This document shows positions 25,132 to 34,572 of a DNA stretch of 64,000 bases, piece by piece. Made by a program: the position numbers and the translations under genes. The notes under the pieces were generated by a model. The model was not told the origin of the DNA. It saw nothing but the letters and a program-made list of their open reading frames with translations, and did no database searches. This DNA is from an uncultured Corynebacterium sp. Its GTDB lineage: Bacteria > Actinomycetota > Actinomycetes > Mycobacteriales > Mycobacteriaceae. Location of the stretch: assembly GCA_943914465.1 (NCBI GenBank), contig CALUCD010000003.1:124001-188000 (forward strand), in the 5' to 3' direction. Each line of letters begins with the position of its first letter. Within the stretch, counting starts at the first letter, position 1.

Positions 25132-28100
25132 CTAGTGGAAGTCGCGCGAACCGCGACTGAGTAATTCACCCATCGGCAGCGGCTCGAGGCGATCAGCAAC
25201 CACGCTCACTGCGCCTGATGCGTTTTGGACAATCCCACGCACGATGAGCGCCTTCGCGGTGCGGACAAGCACTTTCTGCCGGTTCCACAACCCCACCGGG
25301 ATGACAACGTTCATCAACCCGGTTTCATCCTCCAGCCCTAAAAATGTCACCCCGCCTGCTGTCCTCGGTGCCTGACGGTGGGTCACTACCCCGGCGCAGC
25401 GGAGACGAGTGCCATCTGCAACATCACGCAGCTGGTCTGCGGGAGTCACCCCGGCTGCGTCCAACGCGGCTCGCACCATCTCCACCGGCATGGTGTTGTG
25501 CGTGACCCCGGTTGCCGCCACATCTGCCACCATGAGCGCAAAGGCATTCATCCCAGGCAAGCTCGGCGCTGTAATCGCGGAAAGCCCCGGCAGCATCCCT
25601 TCCTTTTCCGTAGCCGCCACGCCCGCCTGCCACAGAGCTTGTCTGCGGTCCACACCAAAACAGTCCAAAGCGCCTGCACGGGCAAGTGCTTCAACGTGCT
25701 CAACGCTAAGATCCGCCCGGCGCGCAAGGTCCGGAATGTCGGTGAAAGGCTGGTTGTCCTCCACGCGCTGGGCGGCTTTGTCTCCCAGACCTTTGATGAG
25801 GTTCAACCCAACACGCAATGTGGCGTTATCCACGCAGCACGCCTCTACCCCAGAGTCATTCACACTCACCGGCAACACGGTGACCCCGTGGCGGCGGGCG
25901 TCCTGGATCAAAGACTGGGGCGTGTAAAAACCCATGGGTTGGGCACGCAGCAATCCCACACAAAACTGTGCCGGGTAGTAGTACTTGAACCAGGCGGAGA
26001 AGTACACCAACGACGCAAATGACTGCGAGTGCGACTCCGGAAAACCATAGGCGGCGAAGGCGACGATCTTGGCCCAAAGCTTCTCCGCTACATCCGCGCT
26101 AATCTGGTTCGTTTCCCAACAGCCAGTGAAAAACCGTTGCTGCAGCCGAGCCATCTTCTCCGGGGAGCGTTTTGCCCCCATTGCGCGGCGCAACCCGTCA
26201 GCTTCGCGCCCGGAAAACCCTGCAGCATCAACAGCGATCTGCATGAGCTGCTCCTGAAATAGTGGCACTCCCAGGGTTTTGCCCAGTGATTTTTTTAATA
26301 CAGGATGGTCGAACTCCACAGGGTCCACACCATCACGGCGGCGTAGATACGGGTGAACAGACCCGCCCTGAATCGGCCCCGGCCGAATCAACGCCACCTC
26401 TACCACCAGGTCAAAGAAACACCGCGGCTTCAACCGCGGCAAGGTGCCCATCTGGGCGCGCGATTCGACTTGGAAAACGCCGACGGAATCGGCGCGGCAA
26501 AGCATGTCGTATACGCCGACGTCATCAAGCGGAAGCTCCCACAGGCGCACCTCACGGCCGGTGGTGTCGCGCACCAGATCCATCATGTGATGCAAGGCTT
26601 CCAGCATGCCAAGGCCTAGGAGATCAAACTTGACCAGCCCGGCGTACGCGCAGTCATCTTTGTCCCACTGCACCACCGAGCGATTCTCCATGCGCGCCCA
26701 CTCGACGGGCACGACATCTGCAATTGGCCGGTCACAGATCACCATTCCACCGGAGTGAATACCAAGGTGGCGCGGCTGTCCCCGAAGCTGTGCTGCAAGT
26801 TGCTCCACCGCTGGCGGCGGCGCGGTGATCTCCTTCGACCACGAGTCTGCGGCCCCCGGAGCGTAGCCCAACGCACGCGCAGCGTCGCGGATTGCGCCTT
26901 TTCGCCGGTACGTAATCACGTTGGCCACCTGCGCGGCGTTGTCTCTTCCGTAGCGGTGATAAGCGTATTGGATGACCTCTTCCCGCCGGCCGGACTCAAT
27001 ATCAATATCAATATCTGGCGGTCCATCTCGATCGGGTGATAAAAAACGCTCAAATAACAACCCAGCTGCAACGGGTTCAACGTTGGTGATACCGAGGGCG
27101 AAACACACTGCTGAATTTGCTGCGGAACCGCGCCCCTGGCACAAAATCGTGTGCTGACGGCAAAACTCCACCAGGTCATGCACGATGAGAAAGTATCCGG
27201 GAAAGTCGAGCTCTTCAATAACGCGCAGCTCATACTCGATCTGCGCCAACGCCTGCTCACGTATCGCACGAGGGCGCGAGGCGTATCGCACGTGCGCGCT
27301 GGCAAGGGTTATCGCGCGTAGGTGGCTCATCTCGTTGTGGCCTTCGGGTGTGGGAAACTTGGGCAGCTGCGGAGCAACAAGATCCAGGGTGAATGCGCAT
27401 GTGCGGGCAAGCTGCGCCGAATACTCCAGCTTGTCTTCGCACCCGGGCAACATCGCGCGCAGCTGGTCCGCACTGCGCAACCAATTCGCTCCAAGCGGGT
27501 GCAGATCACCGGCGGCGCTTGCAACTGAGCGCCTACCTGCAAGGGCACGCTTCGCCGCAGCAAGCCGGGCAGCACTGCGGGTAGCTGCGGCCGGCGCAGC
27601 GGTGATGATTGCCGGAATGTGAACGAAGCTGTCTAACAACGCGTGACGGTCCGCGTCTTCCGGCAGTAAAGCTACCTCGTATTCACGCACGATGTTGCCG
27701 CGACCAAAACAGTCGATCAGGTGATCGATTTCGCCCGCCCACGCCCACCCGGCGAGCACCACGCAGGTGCCGTCCAGCGCCGCGCCAATTCGCTCCAGCG
27801 GCGGGTAGGCCACCGCATCTTTTTGCCGGGTAATCATGTGCGCCTGGGCCATCAGACGAGACAAGCACTTATACCCCTCAGGACCGCGAGCAACCACGGG
27901 CAACACACGATCATCCAAGGTCAGCTCTGCCCCAAATACAGTGGGCAGGCCCGCCGAAGCAGCCGCCTCGGCGAACTTCACCGCACCGTAAAACCCGTCG
28001 CGATCAAGCACACCAAGGGCCGAAAACCCCAGCTGCACTGCACGTTCCACCAATGCTTCTGGCTCGCTTGCGCCGCCCAAGAAACTATACGACGACACCG

Positions 28101-28320
28101 CATGCAGCTCAGCGAACTCAACAGTAGGGACAGTGGGTGTGGTGGGTGCAGCGGGGGCAGCGAGTGTGGCAGTTGTAGCGGACGTGCCGTCAGCTGGGGC
28201 GTAGACGAGGCCTGCCGGGGTGCCCGTGTGTGCCACCGGTGCCGGCACCTGCACGGGCCGGCCAGAAAGGATCGCCTCCAGCCGCGACCACGACAGTGGC
28301 TCACCTCCGTTAAAACGCAT
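25132..28320 (-). CDS. dnaE2: error-prone DNA polymerase III alpha subunit (DnaE2/ImuC)
   Basis: Translesion DNA polymerase of the SOS mutasome. At 1062 residues it is shorter than replicative DnaE1 and lacks its C-terminal tau-binding tail. The N-terminal PHP domain begins FAELHAVSSYSFLGG near residue 75. The polymerase core carries PDIDIDIESGRR near 438 with the catalytic aspartates and the FPESHSQSFASLVY segment near 762. An OB-type domain follows around 950-1040. The start is ATG 28320. A LexA-like box lies 21 bases upstream; partner genes imuA' and imuB lie 6-9 kb away. Confidence 0.95.
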   Translation of the reverse strand: MRFNGGEPLSWSRLEAILSGRPVQVPAPVAHTGTPAGLVYAPADGTSATTATLAAPAAPTTPTVPTVEFAELHAVSSYSFLGGASEPEALVERAVQLGFSALGVLDRDGFYGAVKFAEAAASAGLPTVFGAELTLDDRVLPVVARGPEGYKCLSRLMAQAHMITRQKDAVAYPPLERIGAALDGTCVVLAGWAWAGEIDHLIDCFGRGNIVREYEVALLPEDADRHALLDSFVHIPAIITAAPAAATRSAARLAAAKRALAGRRSVASAAGDLHPLGANWLRSADQLRAMLPGCEDKLEYSAQLARTCAFTLDLVAPQLPKFPTPEGHNEMSHLRAITLASAHVRYASRPRAIREQALAQIEYELRVIEELDFPGYFLIVHDLVEFCRQHTILCQGRGSAANSAVCFALGITNVEPVAAGLLFERFLSPDRDGPPDIDIDIESGRREEVIQYAYHRYGRDNAAQVANVITYRRKGAIRDAARALGYAPGAADSWSKEITAPPPAVEQLAAQLRGQPRHLGIHSGGMVICDRPIADVVPVEWARMENRSVVQWDKDDCAYAGLVKFDLLGLGMLEALHHMMDLVRDTTGREVRLWELPLDDVGVYDMLCRADSVGVFQVESRAQMGTLPRLKPRCFFDLVVEVALIRPGPIQGGSVHPYLRRRDGVDPVEFDHPVLKKSLGKTLGVPLFQEQLMQIAVDAAGFSGREADGLRRAMGAKRSPEKMARLQQRFFTGCWETNQISADVAEKLWAKIVAFAAYGFPESHSQSFASLVYFSAWFKYYYPAQFCVGLLRAQPMGFYTPQSLIQDARRHGVTVLPVSVNDSGVEACCVDNATLRVGLNLIKGLGDKAAQRVEDNQPFTDIPDLARRADLSVEHVEALARAGALDCFGVDRRQALWQAGVAATEKEGMLPGLSAITAPSLPGMNAFALMVADVAATGVTHNTMPVEMVRAALDAAGVTPADQLRDVADGTRLRCAGVVTHRQAPRTAGGVTFLGLEDETGLMNVVIPVGLWNRQKVLVRTAKALIVRGIVQNASGAVSVVADRLEPLPMGELLSRGSRDFH

Positions 28321-28340
28321 ATTGGGGAGAGTAGCACTAA

Positions 28341-28356
28341 TCGAAAATATGTACTA
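28341..28356. promoter_or_regulatory. LexA-like SOS box before dnaE2
   Basis: TCGAAAATATGTACTA matches the corynebacterial LexA consensus TCGAAAANNTGTTCGA except at two positions in the right half. It lies 21 bases upstream of dnaE2, where damage-inducible control is expected. Confidence 0.65.
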
Positions 28357-28465
28357 CTGAACAGGCTAGTGCTCACTGCGGGAGTCGGAACACAGGACAA
28401 GGCAGGCACGACCCGCCATGAATCAGGGCGAGACAGACAGAGCTGTTAGCTACGCGAGTAAAAAA

Positions 28466-28481
28466 TAGACTAAGCGGTACA
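28466..28481. promoter_or_regulatory. McbR-type operator before the metQ-metQ-metN-metI operon
   Basis: TAGACTAAGCGGTACA fits TAGAC-N6-GTACA and shares AAGCGGTAC with the operator at 15982-15995. It lies 52 bases upstream of the first metQ start. A -10-like TAGATT follows at 28490-28495, so the box would cover the -35 region. Confidence 0.65.
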
Positions 28482-28532
28482 TCGCATGATAGATTGTTGC
28501 CTCGACATACCCCCCGCCCTCCAGGAGAATTC

Positions 28533-29465
28533 ATGCGCTCTCATCGCATCCTTGCCGCCATGGCCGCCACCGGCCTTACGGCAAGCGCTCTGACCGCTTG
28601 CGGCACTAGCGCCCCGGATGCTGTGGATCGCGATCTCGCGAGTGATGACGATCCGGCCGTCGTGAGAATTGGCACGACCGACTCACACCAGCAGGCATGG
28701 TCAGTCTTTCAGGACCTTGCGGCGCAGCAGGGCATCACGCTGACCATCGTGCACTTTTCCGACTACGGCGAAATCAACGACTCGCTTGCGCAGGGCGGGC
28801 TGGATGTCAACAAATTCCAACACATCATGTACCTCGCTGAATACAACAAAAAGGCGGGACATAAGTTGGAAATCGTGGGCTCCGGCGAGATCTTCCCGTT
28901 GGCGCTTTTCTGGAAGGATCATGATTCGCTCGACGATATCGAGGGAGAGACAGTTCGAATCCCGAACGATCCGTCAAACCTCGGGCGAGCGGTCAATATG
29001 CTGGCACAGGCGGGCCTTATCGCACTTCATGAAGGAGCCGGCAACACGCCCGTCCCCACCTTGGCGGATATTGATACAGCCGCGTCAAAAGTGGAAGTAA
29101 CTGCGATTGACGCTGCTCAAACGCCGTCCGCCTACGATGAGGGCTACCCTGCCGTCATCAACAACAACTGGCTGGAGCGCGCCGGGATCGACCCTTCACT
29201 CGCTGTGTTTGAAGATGACCCGCTCGCCGACAACGCAGAGCCGTACATCAACGTCTTCGCTGCGCGCGAGGAAAATGTTGATGACGAAACCCTGAACCAG
29301 CTCGTCGACATTTGGCACGACCCGGCTGTAACTGCTGCCCTCGAGCACGACTCAAAAGGCACTGCAGTGCAAGTTCGGCGAGCAAAGGCTGAGTTGAACA
29401 CGATGTTGAACAAACTCGAATCCCTCTCAGCCGAACCCCGTAAACACACTAAGGAGAATTCATGA
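28533..29465 (+). CDS. metQ: methionine-binding lipoprotein MetQ, first copy
   Basis: Substrate-binding protein of a methionine ABC importer, anchored outside the membrane. Lipobox ends at Cys23 (ALTAC). Family motifs are RIGTTDSHQQAW, LDVNKFQHIMYLAEYN, IFPLALFWKDH, and IPNDPSNLGRAVNML. The 310-residue mature-like length fits. ATG 28533 follows AGGAGAATTC, a ribosome site repeated word for word before the second copy. Its stop overlaps the next ATG (ATGA). Confidence 0.93.
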   Translation: MRSHRILAAMAATGLTASALTACGTSAPDAVDRDLASDDDPAVVRIGTTDSHQQAWSVFQDLAAQQGITLTIVHFSDYGEINDSLAQGGLDVNKFQHIMYLAEYNKKAGHKLEIVGSGEIFPLALFWKDHDSLDDIEGETVRIPNDPSNLGRAVNMLAQAGLIALHEGAGNTPVPTLADIDTAASKVEVTAIDAAQTPSAYDEGYPAVINNNWLERAGIDPSLAVFEDDPLADNAEPYINVFAAREENVDDETLNQLVDIWHDPAVTAALEHDSKGTAVQVRRAKAELNTMLNKLESLSAEPRKHTKENS

Positions 29466-30367
29466 ACCTTCAGCGCCTTGCGGCTACGACGATCGCAACC
29501 ACAATCGCCGCTTTCGGTCTCGTAGCCTGCTCCCAGGAATCCGGTGACACAACAGCGTCCAACAGTGCCAGCTCTGACAGCGGCGAGACTACAACCGTGC
29601 GTATTGGCACCACGGACGCAGACCAAGAGGCGTGGAACGTGTTCAAAGACCTGGCTGAGCAAGAGGGCATCACCCTCGACATCGTCCAGTTCTCTGACTA
29701 CCCACCAGTCAACGAGGCGCTCGCGCAAGGCGAGATCGATCTGAACAAGTACCAGCACATTCTTTACCTGGCGAAGTACAACGCCTCGTCCGGCAACGAT
29801 CTGAAAATCGTTGGCTCCAGCGAGATTTACCCGCTGGCATTGTTCTGGAAAGACCACGCCTCCCTCGACGGGATTGATGGCGAAGAAATCGCCATCCCGA
29901 ACGACGACTCAAACCAGGGCCGCGCCATTAACGTGCTGGTGCAGGCTGACCTGGTCACCCTCAAAGATGGCGCGGACGAACTCGCACCCACGCCAGCAGA
30001 TATCGACACTGACCAGTCGAAGGTCTCGGTCGTGCCGGTGGATGCAGCCCAAACGCCGTCTGCCTACAAGGAAGGCCGCCCGGCGATCATCAACAACTCG
30101 TGGCTGGAGCGCGCCAGCATCGAGCCGCCTGAAGCGATCTTCCAGGACGATCCCGCATCTGAACAGGGTGAGCCGTACATCAATGTCTTCGCGGCACGCG
30201 CTGAGGATGTAGACAACCCCACCTACGTTCGCCTTGCTGAGCTGTGGCACGACGCAGCTGTGACCGAGGCGGTGCAGCAGGATTCACGCGGCACCGCTGT
30301 CGAGGTCAAGCGCCCTGCAGATGAGCTCAACGATATCCTTGCCCGCCTCGAGAACAACGAGAAGTAA
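29462..30367 (+). CDS. metQ: methionine-binding lipoprotein MetQ, second copy
   Basis: A 301-residue paralogue of the preceding gene, aligned by eye over almost its full length: same lipobox position (GLVAC, Cys23), VRIGTTDADQEAWNVFKDL, LNKYQHILYLAKYN, and IPNDDSNQGRAINVL. The ligand-contact segment IPNDDSNQGR differs from IPNDPSNLGR in the first copy, so the two may prefer different ligands. It is translationally coupled to the first copy and lies 11 bases before metN. Confidence 0.93.
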   Translation: MNLQRLAATTIATTIAAFGLVACSQESGDTTASNSASSDSGETTTVRIGTTDADQEAWNVFKDLAEQEGITLDIVQFSDYPPVNEALAQGEIDLNKYQHILYLAKYNASSGNDLKIVGSSEIYPLALFWKDHASLDGIDGEEIAIPNDDSNQGRAINVLVQADLVTLKDGADELAPTPADIDTDQSKVSVVPVDAAQTPSAYKEGRPAIINNSWLERASIEPPEAIFQDDPASEQGEPYINVFAARAEDVDNPTYVRLAELWHDAAVTEAVQQDSRGTAVEVKRPADELNDILARLENNEK

Positions 30368-30378
30368 ACGAGACGCAT

Positions 30379-31410
30379 ATGTCCCATACCGGCACCCGGG
30401 TTGAGTTCAACCATGTCAGCAAACTGTTTACAACCGGCGGGCGGGAAGTGCTTGCGGTTGATGATGTCACGCTCACAGTCGAGCCGGGTGAAATCCTCGG
30501 CGTCATCGGCTATTCGGGGGCTGGCAAGTCGACGCTTGTACGGCTGATCAACGGCCTCGATTCCGCAACGTCGGGACAGCTGCTGCTCGACGGCACCGAT
30601 GTCGTCGGGATGTCCGAGAAAAACCTACGAACCCTGCGCCGCAACATCGGGATGATCTTCCAGCAGTTCAACCTGCTGACGTCCCGCACCGCAGCAGGCA
30701 ACATCGAATACCCACTCAAGCTGGTCGGGATGGACAAAGACGCGCGTAAAGCCCGTGTGGCCGAGCTGTTGGACTTTGTGGGCCTGGCAGACCGGGGAGC
30801 GAACTACCCTGAACAGCTCTCCGGTGGACAAAAACAACGCGTCGGCATTGCCCGTGCGCTTGCAACAAACCCCTCGCTGCTGCTTGCAGACGAAGCGACA
30901 TCAGCCCTCGACCCAGAAACTACAGAGGAAGTCCTCGACCTGTTACGGCAGGTCAACCGAGAACTCGGGATCACCATCGTGGTGATCACCCATGAGATGG
31001 ACGTGGTGCGCGCAATCGCCGACAAGGTCGCCGTGATGGAAAACGGCCGCGTGGTGGAATACGGCTCGGTCTATGAGGTCTTCTCCGACCCGCAGACCCA
31101 CGTCGCCCAGCGTTTTGTCTCCACCAGTCTGCGCAACACCCCCAACGTCAACGAGGCCCGGGATCTGCTTGCAGCCGCGCCGGGTCGTCTTTTCACCGTT
31201 GACCTCAAGGAGGACTCCGGGTTTTTCGGTGCCGCGGAGGCAGCACGGCGCAAAGGGGTGACGGTCCGACCTGTCCACGCGGGGATTACCACCTTGGACA
31301 ACCACTCCTTCGGCAAGATGACAGTGCGACTCAACGGCGACGAAAGCGCAGTCAACGAGTTCTACACCACCTTGCAAGCAACCACTGATATTGAGGAGAT
31401 CGTTCGATGA
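30379..31410 (+). CDS. metN: methionine ABC transporter ATP-binding protein
   Basis: Cytoplasmic ATPase of the methionine importer, 343 residues. Walker A GYSGAGKST at 44-52, Q-loop in FQQFNLL, signature LSGGQKQR near 148, Walker B LLLADEATSALD near 168-179, and the H-loop His in VVITHEMD. The C-terminal 75 residues (FTVDLKEDSGFFGA onward) form the NIL/ACT-like domain that senses intracellular methionine and inhibits transport. Its stop overlaps the metI start by four bases. Confidence 0.96.
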   Translation: MSHTGTRVEFNHVSKLFTTGGREVLAVDDVTLTVEPGEILGVIGYSGAGKSTLVRLINGLDSATSGQLLLDGTDVVGMSEKNLRTLRRNIGMIFQQFNLLTSRTAAGNIEYPLKLVGMDKDARKARVAELLDFVGLADRGANYPEQLSGGQKQRVGIARALATNPSLLLADEATSALDPETTEEVLDLLRQVNRELGITIVVITHEMDVVRAIADKVAVMENGRVVEYGSVYEVFSDPQTHVAQRFVSTSLRNTPNVNEARDLLAAAPGRLFTVDLKEDSGFFGAAEAARRKGVTVRPVHAGITTLDNHSFGKMTVRLNGDESAVNEFYTTLQATTDIEEIVR

Positions 31411-32087
31411 ACACACTCATCCTCGCCGAGCCAAACTGGGACCGTTTGGGCCCCACCTTTGTTGAGGCCATTGGAGACACCCTGTGGATGGTCGCGATCA
31501 CCATGGTCATCGGTGGCTTTTTCGGGCTTATCCTCGGCATTTTGCTCTACACCACCCGCCCGGGGGGCATTTTGCAAAACAGAGCCGTGTACTGGCTGAT
31601 CAACATCGCGGTGAACTTTTTTCGCCCCATCCCATTCATCATCATGATTGCGATGCTCTACCCCATCACACTTGCGGCGGTGGGCACCACCATTGGGCGT
31701 GAAGCAGCCACATTTGTCATGTGTTTTTCCGCAACGTTCACGGTGGCGCGCATTGTAGAGCAAAACTTGGTGAGCATTGATCCAGGTGTGGTCGAAGCGG
31801 CGCGCTCCATGGGTGCGGGGCCGGCAAGGATTATCGGGTCGGTTATTTTGCCGGAGGCACTCGGCCCGCTCATCCTTGGCTACACGTTCATCTTCATCGC
31901 CGTGATTGATATGTCCGCTATGGCGGGCTACATCGGCGGCGGCGGTTTGGGCGACTTCGCCATTGTCTACGGCTACCGGCAGTTTGAGCCCCAGGTCACT
32001 TGGGCTGCGGTGATCGTCATTGTGCTCGTGGTCCAAGCTGCCCAGGTGCTGGGCAACGTGCTTTCGAAGAAAGTCATGCGCCGCTAG
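31407..32087 (+). CDS. metI: methionine ABC transporter permease
   Basis: A 226-residue inner-membrane permease with five predicted helices. The first, ATG-proximal segment LGPTFVEAIGDTLWMVAITM, and the EAARSMGAGPARIIGSVILPEAL coupling helix (EAA motif) are typical of MetI. ATG 31407 follows GAGGAG and overlaps the metN stop. Completes the importer. Confidence 0.96.
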   Translation: MNTLILAEPNWDRLGPTFVEAIGDTLWMVAITMVIGGFFGLILGILLYTTRPGGILQNRAVYWLINIAVNFFRPIPFIIMIAMLYPITLAAVGTTIGREAATFVMCFSATFTVARIVEQNLVSIDPGVVEAARSMGAGPARIIGSVILPEALGPLILGYTFIFIAVIDMSAMAGYIGGGGLGDFAIVYGYRQFEPQVTWAAVIVIVLVVQAAQVLGNVLSKKVMRR

Positions 32088-32103
32088 CACGTACCCTGGG
32101 GCC

Positions 32104-32898
32104 ATGAAAATCGCGGCGTTTGATTTTGATGGCACTCTGCATCACCCACAGCCCGACGGCGGCTGCGGGTTCACCCCTGCCGATCTGGAAGCTATTGCGG
32201 CGTGGCGTAATGCTGGCCACCTTGCCATCGCCGCCACGGGTCGCTCCCGCTCCGCACTCGTCCACGGGCTTGCTGATTTACCCGCCGACGCACAGCTCAC
32301 CTTTGATTACCAGGTGCTTTCCAATGGCGGTTCCGCAGCAACCGGCGACGGTGCAACGCTCCTGTTCGCCTACCCAGTTGATCCCGCGATTCTGCATGCG
32401 GCAATTGATGCCTTTGGCAACCGAGATGGCGTCGCTGTCTTTGGCACCACCACCGGCGCTAAAGACGGTGTGTTTGCCAACAACACCGGCGCAGATTCGC
32501 GGCTGACTGCCCACTTCACCCCCATGACCAAAGCTGACATCGACGATCACACGTTCGCCGTCATTCCGCTGTGGGTGCCCGATAATGATGCGCTGCGCGC
32601 GGAGGTCGTGGTGTGGGCCCAGCAGTTCGGCACCGTCACAGTCGCGCAAAACCAAGAGTACGTCGACATCATGGCACCAGGTCGCGGCAAGGGAGCGGGC
32701 ATCCTCGAGCTGCTTGAGATCATTGGCTTTAAGCGCGGCGAAGTCGACCTGTATTCGTTTGGTGATTCGTGGAATGACCTTGCCATGCACACCATCGCCG
32801 ACCATTCCCACAGCTTCCATTACTCCCCTGATGACGTGCAGGCGGCCACGGATTACGTCATCGGCTCTATCGCGGAAGCGCTTCCCGCATACACGTAA
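32104..32898 (+). CDS. HAD-superfamily hydrolase, Cof/IIB type
   Basis: A 264-residue phosphatase-like protein. Motif I is AAFDFDGTL with the nucleophile Asp7 and acid/base Asp9; motif II is ATGRSR near residue 40; motif III/IV is Lys in GRGKGAGI near 196 and FGDSWNDLAMH near 219. The large cap between motifs II and III marks type IIB (sugar-phosphate phosphatase-like). It starts 16 bases after metI on the same strand and may be part of that transcript. Substrate unknown. Confidence 0.92.
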   Translation: MKIAAFDFDGTLHHPQPDGGCGFTPADLEAIAAWRNAGHLAIAATGRSRSALVHGLADLPADAQLTFDYQVLSNGGSAATGDGATLLFAYPVDPAILHAAIDAFGNRDGVAVFGTTTGAKDGVFANNTGADSRLTAHFTPMTKADIDDHTFAVIPLWVPDNDALRAEVVVWAQQFGTVTVAQNQEYVDIMAPGRGKGAGILELLEIIGFKRGEVDLYSFGDSWNDLAMHTIADHSHSFHYSPDDVQAATDYVIGSIAEALPAYT

Positions 32899-33790
32899 CC
32901 ACCCACGTCGCGCCTGTTTTCGGCGCATCCCCACAGGAAGCCACTACCCCCTCAACTGGGCGTTTCTCCAGCACCACGTCATAGCTTTGCTGGGCGTGCG
33001 TATCTTCGACGCGCACCGTCGCAGCCTTCTCCGCCGTATCCACCGCCGTCACTTCCAGCTGGTCAATACCAAGGCGAACGCCCTGCTCGGTCAGTGCTGT
33101 TGCCACTGCGAGCTCGGCCGCTTGGGCGGGCGCGCTCAGTGTGCCACGCCCCCGGTTGCCGGGGAGGAAATACAGGCCTTTGGACGCATGCTCGATAAGT
33201 GCATGTGCCGCCTCCACGTTCATCCGTCCATAGCTATACGCCCACGGCATGAGCATGAGTGTGGCTGCAAACCGGTGACCTTTGATGTGCGAAGTCTCCC
33301 ACACCACGTCGTTGCCCACATGCGCTGGGTACTGCTGCGCCAGCTCCCTGACCACGGGTCGCCCTTTCACTGCACAGCAGCGATCGCGCTTCGCGTGCGT
33401 GCACACAAGAAGCAGGGGCTTTTCGCGTATCGACGCCCCATTGCGCCCCGGCCCCGACACATCCAATTCAAGCAGCGCTTCCGGGCTGTTGACATGCAGT
33501 ACTTCCGTCACCCCTTCGTCGGCAAAGACAAGGTAGACGTGGTGGTCTCCAATCTGGCGGCCCTCCCGCGTGGGATGCCGGATCAGCAGCAAGGTCGCAT
33601 CGAACTTCGCAAGATGCTGTTTAAGTTTGACGCTGAGCTCTGCCCCGAACGTAGAACCGTCAAGCACGTCGCGCCCCCAGGCGTGCGGCCATTCCAACAG
33701 GACGTAGGTTGCGCCGGTTTTTGCTGTACCGGCCAGGGGTTCACCATTGGAATCAGAGCACAGCGCGGGAGAACCTTCTGTGTTAGCCAT
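32867..33790 (-). CDS. sucrase/ferredoxin-like family protein (thioredoxin-like 2Fe-2S)
   Basis: A 307-residue soluble protein. The central LLVCTHAKRDRCCAVKGRP motif with three cysteines, followed by ETSHIKGHRFAATL with two histidines, is the signature of the sucrase/ferredoxin-like family, which holds a thioredoxin-like 2Fe-2S ferredoxin domain. It is probably an electron carrier of unknown partner. ATG 33790 is chosen: a -10 TACAGT lies seven bases upstream (33798-33803), giving a leaderless start. It overlaps the 3' end of the convergent HAD gene by 32 bases. An iron-regulator-like palindrome covers its start. Confidence 0.9.
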   Translation of the reverse strand: MANTEGSPALCSDSNGEPLAGTAKTGATYVLLEWPHAWGRDVLDGSTFGAELSVKLKQHLAKFDATLLLIRHPTREGRQIGDHHVYLVFADEGVTEVLHVNSPEALLELDVSGPGRNGASIREKPLLLVCTHAKRDRCCAVKGRPVVRELAQQYPAHVGNDVVWETSHIKGHRFAATLMLMPWAYSYGRMNVEAAHALIEHASKGLYFLPGNRGRGTLSAPAQAAELAVATALTEQGVRLGIDQLEVTAVDTAEKAATVRVEDTHAQQSYDVVLEKRPVEGVVASCGDAPKTGATWVVTCMREALPR

Positions 33791-33798
33791 ACCTAACA
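33781..33798. promoter_or_regulatory. palindrome over the sucrase/ferredoxin gene start, DtxR-like
   Basis: TGTTAGCCATACCTAACA is a TGTTAG-N6-CTAACA palindrome. Read on the reverse strand, TTAGGTATGGCTAACACAG agrees with the DtxR box TTAGGTTAGGCTAACCTAA at most positions (14 of 19 by my count). It covers the start codon and abuts the -10, a repressing position. Confidence 0.5.
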
Positions 33799-33948
33799 CT
33801 GTACTCACGCTGTAACGGAGCGCCGCAGGTCACTGGCGAGAGTCAAGCCGCTAACGTTTTTGTAACCATTTTCATTTTGCGCTTCAGCGGTTTTGTTGCA
33901 GCACACCAGCTCGATAGCCTGAATAAGGTGAAAATTCCTTATACGCCC

Positions 33949-34566
33949 ATGACACAGCAGGCACGACGAGTCCAGCTGACCCGTCGCACCGCCACAGCTG
34001 GCCTTGTCGTCGTGGCCCTTAGCGCAGCAAGTTGCGCAACCGAGGGCACCGACGGGCGTAGTGAGCACTCCTCTGATGGATCTGCTCTTTTCGCCGCAGT
34101 TGCGCCATCAACGTCAACGCTTCAGCCGCTGGGCACCGCTGATCCTTCACCGAAAACCCACCGGCCATCCGAGCCTGCGCACCTTGCAGTTGCCGGGGTG
34201 CGTGTCGGCAACCACGAGGGCTTCGACCGGGTTGTGGTGGACCTTACGGGCGACGGTGACCCGGGGTGGTTTGTGGATTACACCGCCACACCAATGCAGG
34301 CTGATGTCGGCCGTGCTTTGACAGTCAGCGGAAACACGTTTTTGAACATCAACGTTGACGGCACGGTCTACCCCTCCGAACTGGGGATGGATAAAGAAAT
34401 TCCAGTCGAAAAGGCTACCCCTACAGGCAACATTGTGGACGTAGTCAGCGCCGGAACGTATGAGGGCCGCAGCCAAATTGTCGTTGGGTTGCGCTCTGAA
34501 GCGCCCTACTCGGTCGAGGTGCTGGAAGACCCGAAGCGCCTCGTCGTCGACATTGTGCAAAGCTAA
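33949..34566 (+). CDS. AMIN-like domain lipoprotein
   Basis: A 205-residue exported protein: basic N-terminus (QQARRVQLTRR), hydrophobic core (TAGLVVVALSAASC) and Cys near residue 31 as a probable but weak lipobox. After a Ser/Pro-rich linker comes a beta-rich AMIN-like domain with VGNHEGFDRVVVDLTG and the ending PKRLVVDIVQS. AMIN domains generally bind peptidoglycan or secretin partners. GTG 33928 is an in-frame alternative start. It converges on imuB with six bases between. Confidence 0.85.
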   Translation: MTQQARRVQLTRRTATAGLVVVALSAASCATEGTDGRSEHSSDGSALFAAVAPSTSTLQPLGTADPSPKTHRPSEPAHLAVAGVRVGNHEGFDRVVVDLTGDGDPGWFVDYTATPMQADVGRALTVSGNTFLNINVDGTVYPSELGMDKEIPVEKATPTGNIVDVVSAGTYEGRSQIVVGLRSEAPYSVEVLEDPKRLVVDIVQS

Positions 34567-34572
34567 TACACG

